Positions 1 to 6,673 of a stretch of 8,406 nt of DNA are shown here, piece by piece. Source of the stretch: Limisphaerales bacterium (lineage in GTDB: Bacteria; Verrucomicrobiota; Verrucomicrobiia; Limisphaerales; UBA11358); assembly GCA_003455565.1 (NCBI GenBank), contig DMQW01000461.1:25186-33591 (forward strand), written 5' to 3'. The position numbers and the translations under genes are program-made. Every line of letters begins with the position of its first letter. Positions within the stretch are counted from its first letter, which is position 1. Below the pieces are notes generated by a model. That model did no database searches. It saw only the letters and a program-made list of their open reading frames with translations, and was not told the origin of the DNA.

Positions 1-745
1 GCCCGGCTTCCACTTGCGGTCGCCACGCGTTGATGGCGCGGCGCAACGCGGGCGAACCGCAGGCATTGGCGGCGAGTTCCCAAGCCTGGATGATGTTCAC
101 CCCGGCGTTGATGAGCGCTTCAAGCGCAAGCGCAAGCCGCGACAGCGCCAGAAAATAGCGTGCCTTGCCGAGAATAGGGACGAAGCGCAACAGTGATTCC
201 ATCAGTGCCCGCCAGCGTTCGCCGTGCTTGCTTTGCATGGCGTAAATCATCAGCGCCGTGCCGAGGTAAAGCGGCGAAAGAATGAGCGCGGCCTTGAGAA
301 AAAGCATGGTCAGGCTGGCGCTGAACTGCGAGCCAGCGAACGGAACGATGATCAAAAAAACGAACACGGCGAAGTGAATCAAGCCGACGGGATAAACGAG
401 CTGGGAAATGGTCTGCTTAGTGATGCGGGCGCGGTCGTGATAATAATCCGAAAGCAAACGAAAGCAGTCGTCAATGCGCCCGCTGCGTTCACCGGCCTCG
501 ATCAGGGCGATGTCGAATTCCGGCAACCAGCCGCTCGTGGCCAGCAACGAGTCGGTGAACGTGCTGCCTTGATTTATTTTTTCGAGCTGAAGCCGGAGCG
601 GTTCGCGGAAGGAACGGCTGGGCGGATTCCGCTGGAGCTGTTCCAGCGCCTGAACCAGACCGATGCCCGCCGAGGTAAGCTGCGCGAGCTGGTGGTAAAG
701 TTCCGCGCGTTGCGTGAACTGGCCGGGCGTGAGGATCAGTGCCAT
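1..745 (-). CDS. Type II secretion system F family protein (partial, 3' end outside window)
   Basis: Read on the minus strand from ATG at 745, the frame stays open for 248 codons to the left edge, so the C-terminus is missing. The family (GspF/PilC type) is the polytopic inner-membrane platform of type II secretion and type IV pilus machines. Residues 10-133 match the first T2SF domain: an amphipathic start with LTSAGIGLVQALEQL, then IALIEAGERSGRIDDCF, then a membrane segment at about 117-137 (VYPVGLIHFAVFVFLIIVPF). A second hydrophobic segment lies at about 147-170. A second T2SF domain begins near residue 185 with VPILGKARYFLALSRLALAL and LINAGVNIIQAWELAA. The protein lacks the extra 50-60 residue N-terminal segment of classical GspF. 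It starts 17 bases after trxA, so the two are probably cotranscribed. Family assignment is firm; whether it serves secretion or a pilus cannot be told, as no GspE/PilB gene is in view. Confidence 0.88.
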   Translation of the reverse strand, partial: MALILTPGQFTQRAELYHQLAQLTSAGIGLVQALEQLQRNPPSRSFREPLRLQLEKINQGSTFTDSLLATSGWLPEFDIALIEAGERSGRIDDCFRLLSDYYHDRARITKQTISQLVYPVGLIHFAVFVFLIIVPFAGSQFSASLTMLFLKAALILSPLYLGTALMIYAMQSKHGERWRALMESLLRFVPILGKARYFLALSRLALALEALINAGVNIIQAWELAANACGSPALRRAINAWRPQVEAG

Positions 746-762
746 GAACGTCCGGCGGACGG

Positions 763-1095
763 TCAAGCCGTGGCGCGGTCGAGGCTGGCCTTCAAATCGC
801 GTTTGCTCTTGGCACCAACCATCTGCTCGGCGACCTGGCCGTTTTTGATGACGAGCAGCGTCGGGATGGCGCGGACGCCGAATTGCGCGGCGAGACCCTG
901 GTGCTCGTCAATGTTCACCTTGCCGATTTTGACTTTGCCTTGGTATTCAGTGGCGAGTTCGTCGAGGACGGGGGCGATCATTTTGCACGGGCCGCACCAT
1001 TCAGCCCAAAAATCCACGAGGACGGGCGTGGTGGATTGCAGTGCTTCCTTTTCAAAATTATCCTGCGTAAAAGTAGTGATCAACGGTGAAGCCAT
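763..1095 (-). CDS. trxA: Thioredoxin
   Basis: A 110-residue protein, the usual length for thioredoxin-1, the cytoplasmic dithiol-disulfide reductant regenerated by thioredoxin reductase. It shows the full classical active site WCGPCK with the redox cysteines at 34 and 37, the buried aspartate D28 in VDFW, and the cis-proline P78 in AIPTL. There is no signal peptide, so it acts in the cytoplasm. The ATG lies 3 bases after the stop of the proline-rich protein gene and the next gene (T2SF family) starts 17 bases after its stop, so it is the middle gene of a three-gene unit. No Shine-Dalgarno motif precedes the start (CAAGTTAATTT before ATG); translational coupling with the gene before it is likely. 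Identification is secure. Confidence 0.96.
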   Translation of the reverse strand: MASPLITTFTQDNFEKEALQSTTPVLVDFWAEWCGPCKMIAPVLDELATEYQGKVKIGKVNIDEHQGLAAQFGVRAIPTLLVIKNGQVAEQMVGAKSKRDLKASLDRATA

Positions 1096-1098
1096 AAA

Positions 1099-1527
1099 TT
1101 AACTTGTGAAATTTTCAACGAGGTTTTTCAGCACCCAAAAAATATAGCCGGCTCCGCCAACGGCAACCAGACTGGTCACGGCGGCGGCGAAAATCAGAAC
1201 TTTGTCAACTGCCTTGATGGCGGGCGCGGCAGCAGCAGAACGTTGGGCTACGGGCGCGGGTCGTTGCTGTGCGGTCGGCGCGGCACCATGAACAGCTTTG
1301 GCGGGTGCCGAAACAATTCTGTTGACAGGAGCGGCGGCGGCAGGCGCACCGGTCGGACCGCCGGGCGGCAGCGTCGGCAACTTGATGGTCGGCGCGGCGG
1401 TCGGCTTGGGCGGCAAATTGATGCGGACGGTTTCTTTTTTGGGCTGGACCTTGCCGGTTTCTTTTTTCGGCGGTTGCACAGCACCGGTCGGAACCGGCGA
1501 CGGATTGGGCGGAGGAATGTCGGCCAT
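1099..1527 (-). CDS. Proline-rich, tail-anchored membrane protein of unknown function
   Basis: A 142-residue protein whose family I do not recognise with confidence. Residues 1-105 are low complexity, rich in Pro, Ala and Lys, with a short tandem motif (PPKKETGKVQPKKET, about 19-33) followed by VRINLPPKP and APTIKLPTLPPG. Residues about 108-133 form one hydrophobic segment (VLIFAAAVTSLVAVGGAGYI), leaving only about 9 residues after it. This is the layout of a C-terminally anchored protein, with the disordered region probably in the cytoplasm because lysines K105 and K109 flank the segment. I chose ATG at 1527, not the longer frame from 1608, because the longer version would begin inside the accC terminator and run through the promoter. 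It is the first gene of a unit with trxA and a T2SF-family protein. I have an impression of similar PTIKLP-type proteins in other Verrucomicrobiota, which I cannot verify here. Confidence 0.75.
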   Translation of the reverse strand: MADIPPPNPSPVPTGAVQPPKKETGKVQPKKETVRINLPPKPTAAPTIKLPTLPPGGPTGAPAAAAPVNRIVSAPAKAVHGAAPTAQQRPAPVAQRSAAAAPAIKAVDKVLIFAAAVTSLVAVGGAGYIFWVLKNLVENFTS

Positions 1528-1540
1528 AGTTTTGTGGCTC

Positions 1541-1568
1541 AAGATAAGCGTGGCAGTGAGGCTGTCAA
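1541..1568 (-). promoter_or_regulatory. Sigma70-type promoter of the proline-rich protein/trxA/T2SF unit
   Basis: On the minus strand, a perfect -35 TTGACA (1568-1563) is followed after 16 bases by TATCTT (1546-1541). It sits just downstream of the accC terminator and ends 13 bases before the ATG at 1527. The transcript should therefore start near 1534, giving a leader of only about 6 bases. Confidence 0.65.
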
Positions 1569-1583
1569 ATTTAATTCTACAGC

Positions 1584-1616
1584 AAAAAACCGGACGGGCG
1601 GTGGCCAATCCGGTTT
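1584..1616 (-). terminator. Intrinsic terminator after accC
   Basis: On the minus strand, AAACCGGA (1616-1609) pairs perfectly with TCCGGTTT (1594-1587) around a 14-base loop. A run of six T (1589-1584) partly overlaps the end of the stem. It begins 22 bases after the accC stop and lies upstream of the next promoter, so it should end the accBC transcript. Confidence 0.75.
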
Positions 1617-1638
1617 GGCGGGAGAGAAAGAGGGTTGA

Positions 1639-3021
1639 TCAGGATTTTTCTTCAATCAATTCGCGCCGCGCGCCGCCAAGCAGTTGCTCGACGAAGTTCG
1701 TGGAATAGACGCCGCGCCGGAAATTCGGATCCTGCATGATGGCCTGTTGAAACGAGACGGTGGTCTTGATGCCCGTGATCAAAAATTCGTTCAACGCGCG
1801 GTTCATGCGGTCAATCGCTTCGCGCCGGTCTTTGCCGGTGACGATGAGTTTGCCGATCATCGAATCATAAGTCGGCGGAATCGTGTAGCCAGCGTAGGCA
1901 TGCGTTTCCATGCGGACGCCGCGCCCGCCGGGCTGATAATACATCTCAATGCGGCCGGGGCTGGGACGGAAATCATCAAAGGGATCCTCCGCATTGATGC
2001 GGCACTCGATGGCATGGCCTTTGAAAGTGATGTCGCCTTGTGAATGTTGCAAAGGCTCACCCATCGCCAGCAAAATCTGATACCGGACAAGGTCAATGCC
2101 CGTGACTTCTTCCGTGACTGGATGTTCAACCTGAATGCGTTTGTTGACTTCGAGAAAATAAAAATTGCCATGGTCGTCCACAATGAATTCTACCGTGCCG
2201 GCGTTCGTGTAGCGTGCCGCTTCGGCAATGCGCACGGCCGCCTTGCCGAGTTTATCGCGCAACTTGCGAAACTTGTTTTCCAGCAAAGGCGAGGGCGATT
2301 CTTCAATCAGCTTTTGATTGCGCCGCTGCACCGAGCAGTCGCGTTCGCCCAGATGAATGATTTTTCCTTTGTTGTCGCCCAAAATTTGAATCTCAATATG
2401 GTGCGGATTCTCAATGAATTTTTCGATGTAAACGCCGGAATTGCCGAAAGCCTTTTCCGCTTCGCTGCGCGAGGTGTGATAACCTTTGACGAGTGAAATA
2501 TCATTGTGTGCGCTGCGCATTCCGCGTCCGCCACCACCCGCCACGGCTTTGATCATCACCGGATAACCAATGCGCTTGGCAATGGCCAAGGCATCCTTTT
2601 CATTTTCAACGATGCCATCAGAACCGGGCGGGGTTTCCACACCGGCCTTTTTTGCGAGGGCGCGGCTGACGGCCTTGTCGCCCAAGGCATTCATGGCGTG
2701 TGGACTCGGCCCGATGAAACGGATGTTGCAGCTTTCGCAAACTTCCGCGAAGTGTGCGTTTTCCGAGAGAAATCCGTAGCCCGGATGAATCGCATCCACA
2801 TCCGCGATTTCCGCCGCGCTGATGAGGCGGTCAATACGAAGATAACTTTCCGACGAAGCCGCGTTGCCGATGCAAATGGCTTCGTCGGCCATCTGCACAT
2901 GCATCGAGTTCGCATCCACCTCGGAATACACCGCGACCGTGCGGATGTTCAATTCTTTGCAGGCGCGGATGATGCGGACGGCGATTTCACCGCGATTGGC
3001 GACCAGAACTTTTTCAAACAT
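1639..3021 (-). CDS. accC: Acetyl-CoA carboxylase, biotin carboxylase subunit
   Basis: A 460-residue protein, close to the usual 445-455 for AccC. It carboxylates the biotin on AccB with ATP and bicarbonate, the first half-reaction of malonyl-CoA synthesis for fatty acids. The N-terminal domain opens with VLVANRGEIAVRIIRACKEL and contains AIHPGYGFLSEN (78-89). The ATP-grasp domain shows K116, K159, the glycine-rich loop GGGGRGM (162-168), the HHIEIQ segment near 207-212, RRNQKLIEE (233-241) and the metal-binding region E278, E291, N293 and R295. The C-terminal domain contains AIECRINAEDP. The signature normally written EMNTRIQVEHP reads EVNKRIQVEHP here, with the flanking catalytic residues intact. 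It follows accB after 36 bases and ends 22 bases before a terminator. No Shine-Dalgarno is visible before the ATG at 3021. Pyruvate or propionyl carboxylase alternatives are unlikely given the separate small accB. Confidence 0.97.
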   Translation of the reverse strand: MFEKVLVANRGEIAVRIIRACKELNIRTVAVYSEVDANSMHVQMADEAICIGNAASSESYLRIDRLISAAEIADVDAIHPGYGFLSENAHFAEVCESCNIRFIGPSPHAMNALGDKAVSRALAKKAGVETPPGSDGIVENEKDALAIAKRIGYPVMIKAVAGGGGRGMRSAHNDISLVKGYHTSRSEAEKAFGNSGVYIEKFIENPHHIEIQILGDNKGKIIHLGERDCSVQRRNQKLIEESPSPLLENKFRKLRDKLGKAAVRIAEAARYTNAGTVEFIVDDHGNFYFLEVNKRIQVEHPVTEEVTGIDLVRYQILLAMGEPLQHSQGDITFKGHAIECRINAEDPFDDFRPSPGRIEMYYQPGGRGVRMETHAYAGYTIPPTYDSMIGKLIVTGKDRREAIDRMNRALNEFLITGIKTTVSFQQAIMQDPNFRRGVYSTNFVEQLLGGARRELIEEKS

Positions 3022-3057
3022 GGAATTTGCGGAATGCGGTTGGTGAACCGTTTGCGT

Positions 3058-3516
3058 TTAGGCTGGCCGAACTTTGAACAGCGGCTGGCCGAACTCGACC
3101 GGCTTGCCGTTCTCGATCAAAATTTGCGTAACCACGCCTTTGACTTCGGCCTTGATTTCGTTCATCACCTTCATGGCCTCAATGATGCACACAATCGTGT
3201 CAGGGCTGACCTCCGTGCCAATCTCAACGTAATGGCCTGATTCCGGTGACGGTGAACGATAAAGTGTTCCAACCATCGGCGATTTTATGTCAATTTCGCC
3301 CGTTGGTGCCGCTAAAGGCACAACCGAAACCGTTGGTGCGACAATTGGAAGTGCCGCCGAAATCATCGGAACCACATCGTCGGATTGGGCGATTTGAGAA
3401 GTGCCATTCAAGCCGCGTTTCAGGCGCAATTTTGAATCTTTCTCTTCCAGTTCAAACTCCGTGATGGAGTTTTTCTTCATCAAATCAATGATGGCTTTGA
3501 TATCTTTTATGTCCAC
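3058..3516 (-). CDS. accB: Acetyl-CoA carboxylase, biotin carboxyl carrier protein
   Basis: A 152-residue protein, the normal length for AccB. It carries biotin between biotin carboxylase and the carboxyltransferase in fatty acid synthesis. The N-terminus (MDIKDIKAIIDLMKKNSITE) is the usual AccB helical start. A Pro/Ala/Val linker spans about 49-73, and the biotinyl domain spans about 76-151, with IKSPMVGTLYRSPSP and the biotinylation motif EAMKVMNEI, lysine K116. The thumb typical of AccB is present (YRSPSPESGHYVEIG). The start is GTG at 3516; there is no ATG nearby that would preserve the conserved N-terminus, and no Shine-Dalgarno precedes it. accC follows after 36 bases. The 191-base gap back to aroQ contains a candidate promoter and a terminator-type hairpin, so accBC is probably its own transcription unit. 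Confidence 0.97.
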   Translation of the reverse strand: MDIKDIKAIIDLMKKNSITEFELEEKDSKLRLKRGLNGTSQIAQSDDVVPMISAALPIVAPTVSVVPLAAPTGEIDIKSPMVGTLYRSPSPESGHYVEIGTEVSPDTIVCIIEAMKVMNEIKAEVKGVVTQILIENGKPVEFGQPLFKVRPA

Positions 3517-3569
3517 AATGGGTTTTCGTTAAAGAGTTTCCAAAAATGTAACAATCCGGCTTGATTATC

Positions 3570-3603
3570 AAAACAAGCAGAGACCAAATTATGTCTCTGC
3601 TTG
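3570..3603 (-). terminator. Terminator-type hairpin between aroQ and accB
   Basis: A perfect 11-bp inverted repeat, CAAGCAGAGAC (3603-3593 on the minus strand) and GTCTCTGCTTG (3584-3574), encloses an 8-base loop and is followed by TTTTGATAAT. It can end transcription arriving from aroQ. Because a candidate promoter lies upstream of it at 3634-3662, it could also act inside the accBC leader as an attenuator. Confidence 0.7.
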
Positions 3604-3633
3604 ATTCAAGCTTTATTTCTCGGCGAAGTCTAA

Positions 3634-3662
3634 AGTCTATTTTCCAGATCCTAAAACGTCAA
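3634..3662 (-). promoter_or_regulatory. Candidate sigma70-type promoter for accBC
   Basis: On the minus strand, TTGACG (3662-3657) and TAGACT (3639-3634) are separated by exactly 17 bases, matching 5 of 6 and 4 of 6 consensus positions. A start near 3627 would give accB a leader of about 110 bases that includes the hairpin at 3574-3603. No other pair this good was seen in the aroQ-accB gap. Confidence 0.45.
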
Positions 3663-3707
3663 GCCTCAACTTAAAAAAGTTATTGACCGTTTTTTAGAAA
3701 ATAAAAC

Positions 3708-4148
3708 TTATTTTTCCTTCCCATTAACGTCAACTGCCGCTTCCAATCCTAAAATATAAGATTTTAGCCCGAAACCACAGATTTGGCCGCGACAAACTGG
3801 GGCAATAAGCGACTTGTGGCGGAATTCTTCCCGCGCATGGATGTTGGAAAGATGAATTTCAATCGTCGGCACGCCGACGGCGGAAATGGCATCACGCAGA
3901 GCCACGCTCGTGTGTGTGTAGGCGGCAGCGTTGATGACAATGACATCAAACTTGCCCTTCGCCTGCTGAATCCAGCCGACCAGTTCGCCTTCCTGGTTGG
4001 ATTGGCGGAAATCTATCACTGTCTTCAACTGCGCAGCGCGTTTGCGGACTTTGGCTTCGATGTCGGCCAAGGTCAGCCGGCCATAAACTTCCGGCTCGCG
4101 CGTGCCGAGCAGGTTCAGGTTTGGCCCGTTGAGAAACAGAACTTTCAT
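3708..4148 (-). CDS. aroQ: 3-dehydroquinate dehydratase, type II
   Basis: A 146-residue protein, the usual length of the dodecameric type II enzyme, which dehydrates 3-dehydroquinate to 3-dehydroshikimate in the shikimate pathway. The N-terminus VLFLNGPNLNLLGTREPEVYG holds the catalytic arginine R17 and tyrosine Y22 on the flexible lid. QSNQEGELV (49-57), INAAAYTHTSVALRDA (72-87, with N73 for substrate binding), IEIHLSNIHAREEFR (96-110, with catalytic H99 and R110) and the closing GQICGFGLKSY are all present. The usual NPGA/NPGG is NAAA here, a mild variant. The ATG is 10 bases after the stop of the O-antigen ligase-type gene, implying cotranscription with it and holB. No Shine-Dalgarno is seen. 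Some annotations call this gene aroD. Identification is secure. Confidence 0.97.
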   Translation of the reverse strand: MKVLFLNGPNLNLLGTREPEVYGRLTLADIEAKVRKRAAQLKTVIDFRQSNQEGELVGWIQQAKGKFDVIVINAAAYTHTSVALRDAISAVGVPTIEIHLSNIHAREEFRHKSLIAPVCRGQICGFGLKSYILGLEAAVDVNGKEK

Positions 4149-4158
4149 GGATGCGAGA

Positions 4159-5550
4159 CTAGCGGTTTATGGCATTTTTGTCGAATTCAATTCTCTTTTG
4201 ACCGGCTAGAACACCCAATAACGTAAAAGCTGTCCACGCCAGCGCCGGAACGTAAAGTCCAAATTCGCCGAATCCCTGCGCGAACCAGCCGAGCAATCCC
4301 GCAAAAATCGCCAATGAGATTCCGCCGCCATTCCGCCAAATTTTTAGTCCGCCGGTTGTCAGTGCCATAAAAATCCACGCCGTGTAAGCCAGTCCGCCAA
4401 TAACGCCTGAATCGGAAAATTGTTCGAGGTAGTCATTATGCGTCAGCCGCGCCATTTCGGAATCGGGCGACTTGAGCTGGGCGTAAGGCCGCTGGAAAGT
4501 TCCCGGGCCGGTGCCGAAAATAGGTTTTGTCGCCGTAGTTTGCGCGGCGGCACGCCAATAATCAAATCGTGCGCCGACGCTGGTTGCGCCGCTGGCAAAA
4601 TAGTGGTGAAACCGGATGGCAAAAATTCCGAGGCCGAAGATCAAAACGGTGGCGACCGCGACCAGTTTGATTTTTTTTGGCCAGTTGAGCCGCAGCAAAA
4701 ATAATCCGGCGAGGCCGATGGCAATCAGCCAGCCGAGTTTTGAGCCGCTCCAGAACAATGCCGCGCCGCCGAGAAAAATGGTCAGTGCAATCGCGGCGAA
4801 ACGGATGAGTGGCTTCAGATTTTTTGTGGCGCCAAACGCGAGCGCGAGCGATAGCGGCCACAGCAGCAGGATGATTCCGGCCAGCGCGTTGGGATAAACC
4901 AAGGTGCCGGAGACGCGGCCTTTGGCGAACTTGGTCAGGATGGCCGGGTTCGCCACGTCTATGCCATTTGTGGTTAGAATGATGTTCTGGCTTTTCATTT
5001 CCGCGACGGTTTCCGGCGGAAAATTGGTCCAGCCGCTGCGTTCGCCTTCGACGAGCATCTGCCGGTTTTCTGGAAATTCAAACAAGCGTTGGTCCACTGC
5101 TCGCATGAGGCAAAACGTGAATGCCGCCAGGACGCCGAACAAAATCCAACGCAGTAAATTTTCCCGAACAAACAGCAGTGCGCCGAGGAAATAACACGCC
5201 ACGCAGCCGGTGAATTGCCACAGCGTCGCCTCCGTCAGATTTGCGTCCACGGTTTCCGAGGCTGAGATAAATTGCCAGCCGAGCCAGCCGAGCGGAAGCA
5301 GTCCAAGCCAGCGGTTCGCGGGCCAGGAAAATTTCTTTTGAAAAATTAAAATGCCTCCAACCGCCGCCAGCGGCAGCAAAATCCAGTTGGCCCAATGCGT
5401 CGGCCATGGGTCGTTGAGAAAATCTGCGGGTGATTTGGGCGGGATGATGACGTGGTCGAGGATGACGGGATTGCCGAATTTCCAGAGGGTCAGGCCGAGG
5501 AAAAGGCCGAAGACGAGCGTGAACAGTTTCGTCGCGGTGAGATTTTTCAT
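4159..5550 (-). CDS. O-antigen ligase/polymerase family membrane protein (Wzy_C type)
   Basis: A 463-residue polytopic inner-membrane protein with about 11-12 hydrophobic segments (roughly 8-23, 53-71, 81-95, 110-127, 133-151, 220-240, 248-287, 297-314, 390-411, 423-440, 447-460). It matches the O-antigen ligase/Wzy family: GRVSGTLVYPNALAG (about 210-224) resembles the family's conserved R..G...NPN segment, and the long loop before the last helices ends in LTHNDYLEQFSDSGVIGG, the characteristic H.xN.yL...... G..G signature. Such proteins join or polymerise lipid-linked glycans on the periplasmic side, in LPS, exopolysaccharide or glycoprotein pathways. Which substrate is used cannot be told. 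I chose ATG at 5550, giving a hydrophobic N-terminus and a 7-base gap after holB; the frame extends upstream to 5760, but that part is the antisense-like basic shadow of holB. No other glycan genes are in the window. Confidence 0.82.
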   Translation of the reverse strand: MKNLTATKLFTLVFGLFLGLTLWKFGNPVILDHVIIPPKSPADFLNDPWPTHWANWILLPLAAVGGILIFQKKFSWPANRWLGLLPLGWLGWQFISASETVDANLTEATLWQFTGCVACYFLGALLFVRENLLRWILFGVLAAFTFCLMRAVDQRLFEFPENRQMLVEGERSGWTNFPPETVAEMKSQNIILTTNGIDVANPAILTKFAKGRVSGTLVYPNALAGIILLLWPLSLALAFGATKNLKPLIRFAAIALTIFLGGAALFWSGSKLGWLIAIGLAGLFLLRLNWPKKIKLVAVATVLIFGLGIFAIRFHHYFASGATSVGARFDYWRAAAQTTATKPIFGTGPGTFQRPYAQLKSPDSEMARLTHNDYLEQFSDSGVIGGLAYTAWIFMALTTGGLKIWRNGGGISLAIFAGLLGWFAQGFGEFGLYVPALAWTAFTLLGVLAGQKRIEFDKNAINR

Positions 5551-5557
5551 CACGCCG

Positions 5558-6583
5558 TCAAAGCTGCAGTTTGAGCAGGCTGACTTCGAGCGCGAGCGCT
5601 TCCTGCACGTTCGTGTGCAGCAGCCGCTGGGTTTGTTCGAGCACCTGCAAATTTTCCCGCGCCTGTTGCGTGGTGATCCGGCGGGCGACTTCATCCGCGC
5701 CGGCGATTTGCGGAAAGTGCAGCAGTTCCTCGCCCGCCGCGAGGGTGTGGAGCCAGACATCGCGCAGCCACCATTGGAGCAGCAGCAAAACTTCCGCGCG
5801 GCGGCGGCGGTATTCGGCCTCGATGGCGGCGGTTAATTCGTCCTCCCACTTTTCGCGCAAATCTTTTTCGGCGTCGTTATATTTTTCCAGCGGCGAACGC
5901 GCGGTCAAGGTTTCGTCCACGCACGCCTTGATTCCGTTGAGATGTTGCAGCAGGGAATCGAGCAGACGATAGCGGCCAAAGAGGCTTTTCTGTTCCAGCG
6001 ACGCGGCGGAACCGAACTGCGAAAGCCAGTTGGACTGTTCGGCGGTAAGCGAACGCGCGGTTTCCGCCGAAAAATCCAAGCGCAGACAGCGGGATAAAAT
6101 GGTTTCCAAAATCCGCGACGGCTCCGTCGAGAGCAGAATCAAAACAGATTTCTTCGGCGGTTCTTCCAGCGTTTTCAAAAACGCGTTGGCCGCCTGGACA
6201 TTGAGCCGGTCGGCCCCGGAAATGATGGCGATTTTGTAGCCGGTCGCGGTGGGTTTGAGTTGGATTTCGCGGGTCAGCTCGCGGGTCTGGTCAATGGTGA
6301 TGACGCGCGATTTGGATTCGGGCCGCGCCCAGTGAACATCGGCGTGGAGGTCGTCGGAAATTTTCCGGCAGTTCAAACAGTTGTCGCAGCAATCGGTGGC
6401 GACATTGTTGATTTGAACCGGATTCTGGCAGTTCAAAGTTTTCGCCAAAGTGCGGGCGAGCGCTTCGAGTTCTTCCAGATGATGGCCGGTGAAAAGATAG
6501 GCGTGGCCGAGACGTCCACGAGCGAGCGACCGTTGCAGGAGCTGGACGCCTTGCGACTGTTCGGAAAAATCGGTGAAGGCCAT
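5558..6583 (-). CDS. holB: DNA polymerase III subunit delta' (clamp loader)
   Basis: A 341-residue protein of normal length for delta', the non-ATPase rigid arm of the clamp loader that places the beta sliding clamp on primed DNA. The N-terminus has LLQRSLARGRLGHAYLFTG, the usual opening. The P-loop is degenerate (GHHLEELEALARTLAK instead of GxxGxGKT), as expected for delta'. The zinc-binding cluster is visible as C52 and C65-C66-x2-C69-x2-C72 (DCCDNCLNC). Further landmarks are ITIDQTRELTREI (95-107), ISGADRLNVQAANAFLKTLEEPP (121-143) and the SRC motif at 164-166. The C-terminal half (about 175-341) is the variable helical collar domain, rich in charged residues. It lies about 90 bases after tRNA-Leu and 7 bases before the membrane-protein gene. 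No Shine-Dalgarno precedes ATG 6583. Absence of an intact P-loop argues against DnaX. Confidence 0.9.
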   Translation of the reverse strand: MAFTDFSEQSQGVQLLQRSLARGRLGHAYLFTGHHLEELEALARTLAKTLNCQNPVQINNVATDCCDNCLNCRKISDDLHADVHWARPESKSRVITIDQTRELTREIQLKPTATGYKIAIISGADRLNVQAANAFLKTLEEPPKKSVLILLSTEPSRILETILSRCLRLDFSAETARSLTAEQSNWLSQFGSAASLEQKSLFGRYRLLDSLLQHLNGIKACVDETLTARSPLEKYNDAEKDLREKWEDELTAAIEAEYRRRRAEVLLLLQWWLRDVWLHTLAAGEELLHFPQIAGADEVARRITTQQARENLQVLEQTQRLLHTNVQEALALEVSLLKLQL

Positions 6584-6651
6584 GCGTTTTTTTCAACGTG
6601 TCACTGACCGCCCGCCTTCGCTGTGCGGCTATAGCGCGGCAACTTTTGCCC

Positions 6652-6669
6652 TTGCCTGCTTGCAGGCAA
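6652..6669 (-). repeat. Perfect 8-bp-stem hairpin in the tRNA-Leu 3' trailer
   Basis: TTGCCTGC, two bases, GCAGGCAA forms a perfect inverted repeat 4 bases after the encoded CCA end of the tRNA. The T run (6672-6668) lies on its 5' side, not after it, so it is not a standard terminator. A competing stem, TTTTGCC (6671-6665) with GGCAAAA (6650-6644), can form instead. It may mark the tRNA trailer or an end-processing structure. Confidence 0.5.
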
Positions 6670-6673
6670 AAAT

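Noticed and set aside
224..1102. Long 292-codon open frame on the plus strand across the T2SF and trxA genes
   Set aside because: It is antisense to two clearly conserved genes and its translation is basic, low in structure and matches nothing; the high GC of the region keeps it open by chance.
1528..1608. Upstream start of the proline-rich protein (27 extra residues)
   Set aside because: The extension would cover the -35/-10 promoter and begin inside the accC terminator; its sequence looks like translated non-coding DNA.
5551..5760. Upstream extension of the O-antigen ligase-type gene into holB
   Set aside because: The 70 extra residues are Arg/Cys/Ser-rich, overlap conserved holB coding sequence in another frame, and lack the hydrophobic start seen from ATG 5550.
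6652..6669. Trailer hairpin as an intrinsic terminator for tRNA-Leu
   Set aside because: The T run precedes the stem instead of following it on the transcribed strand.
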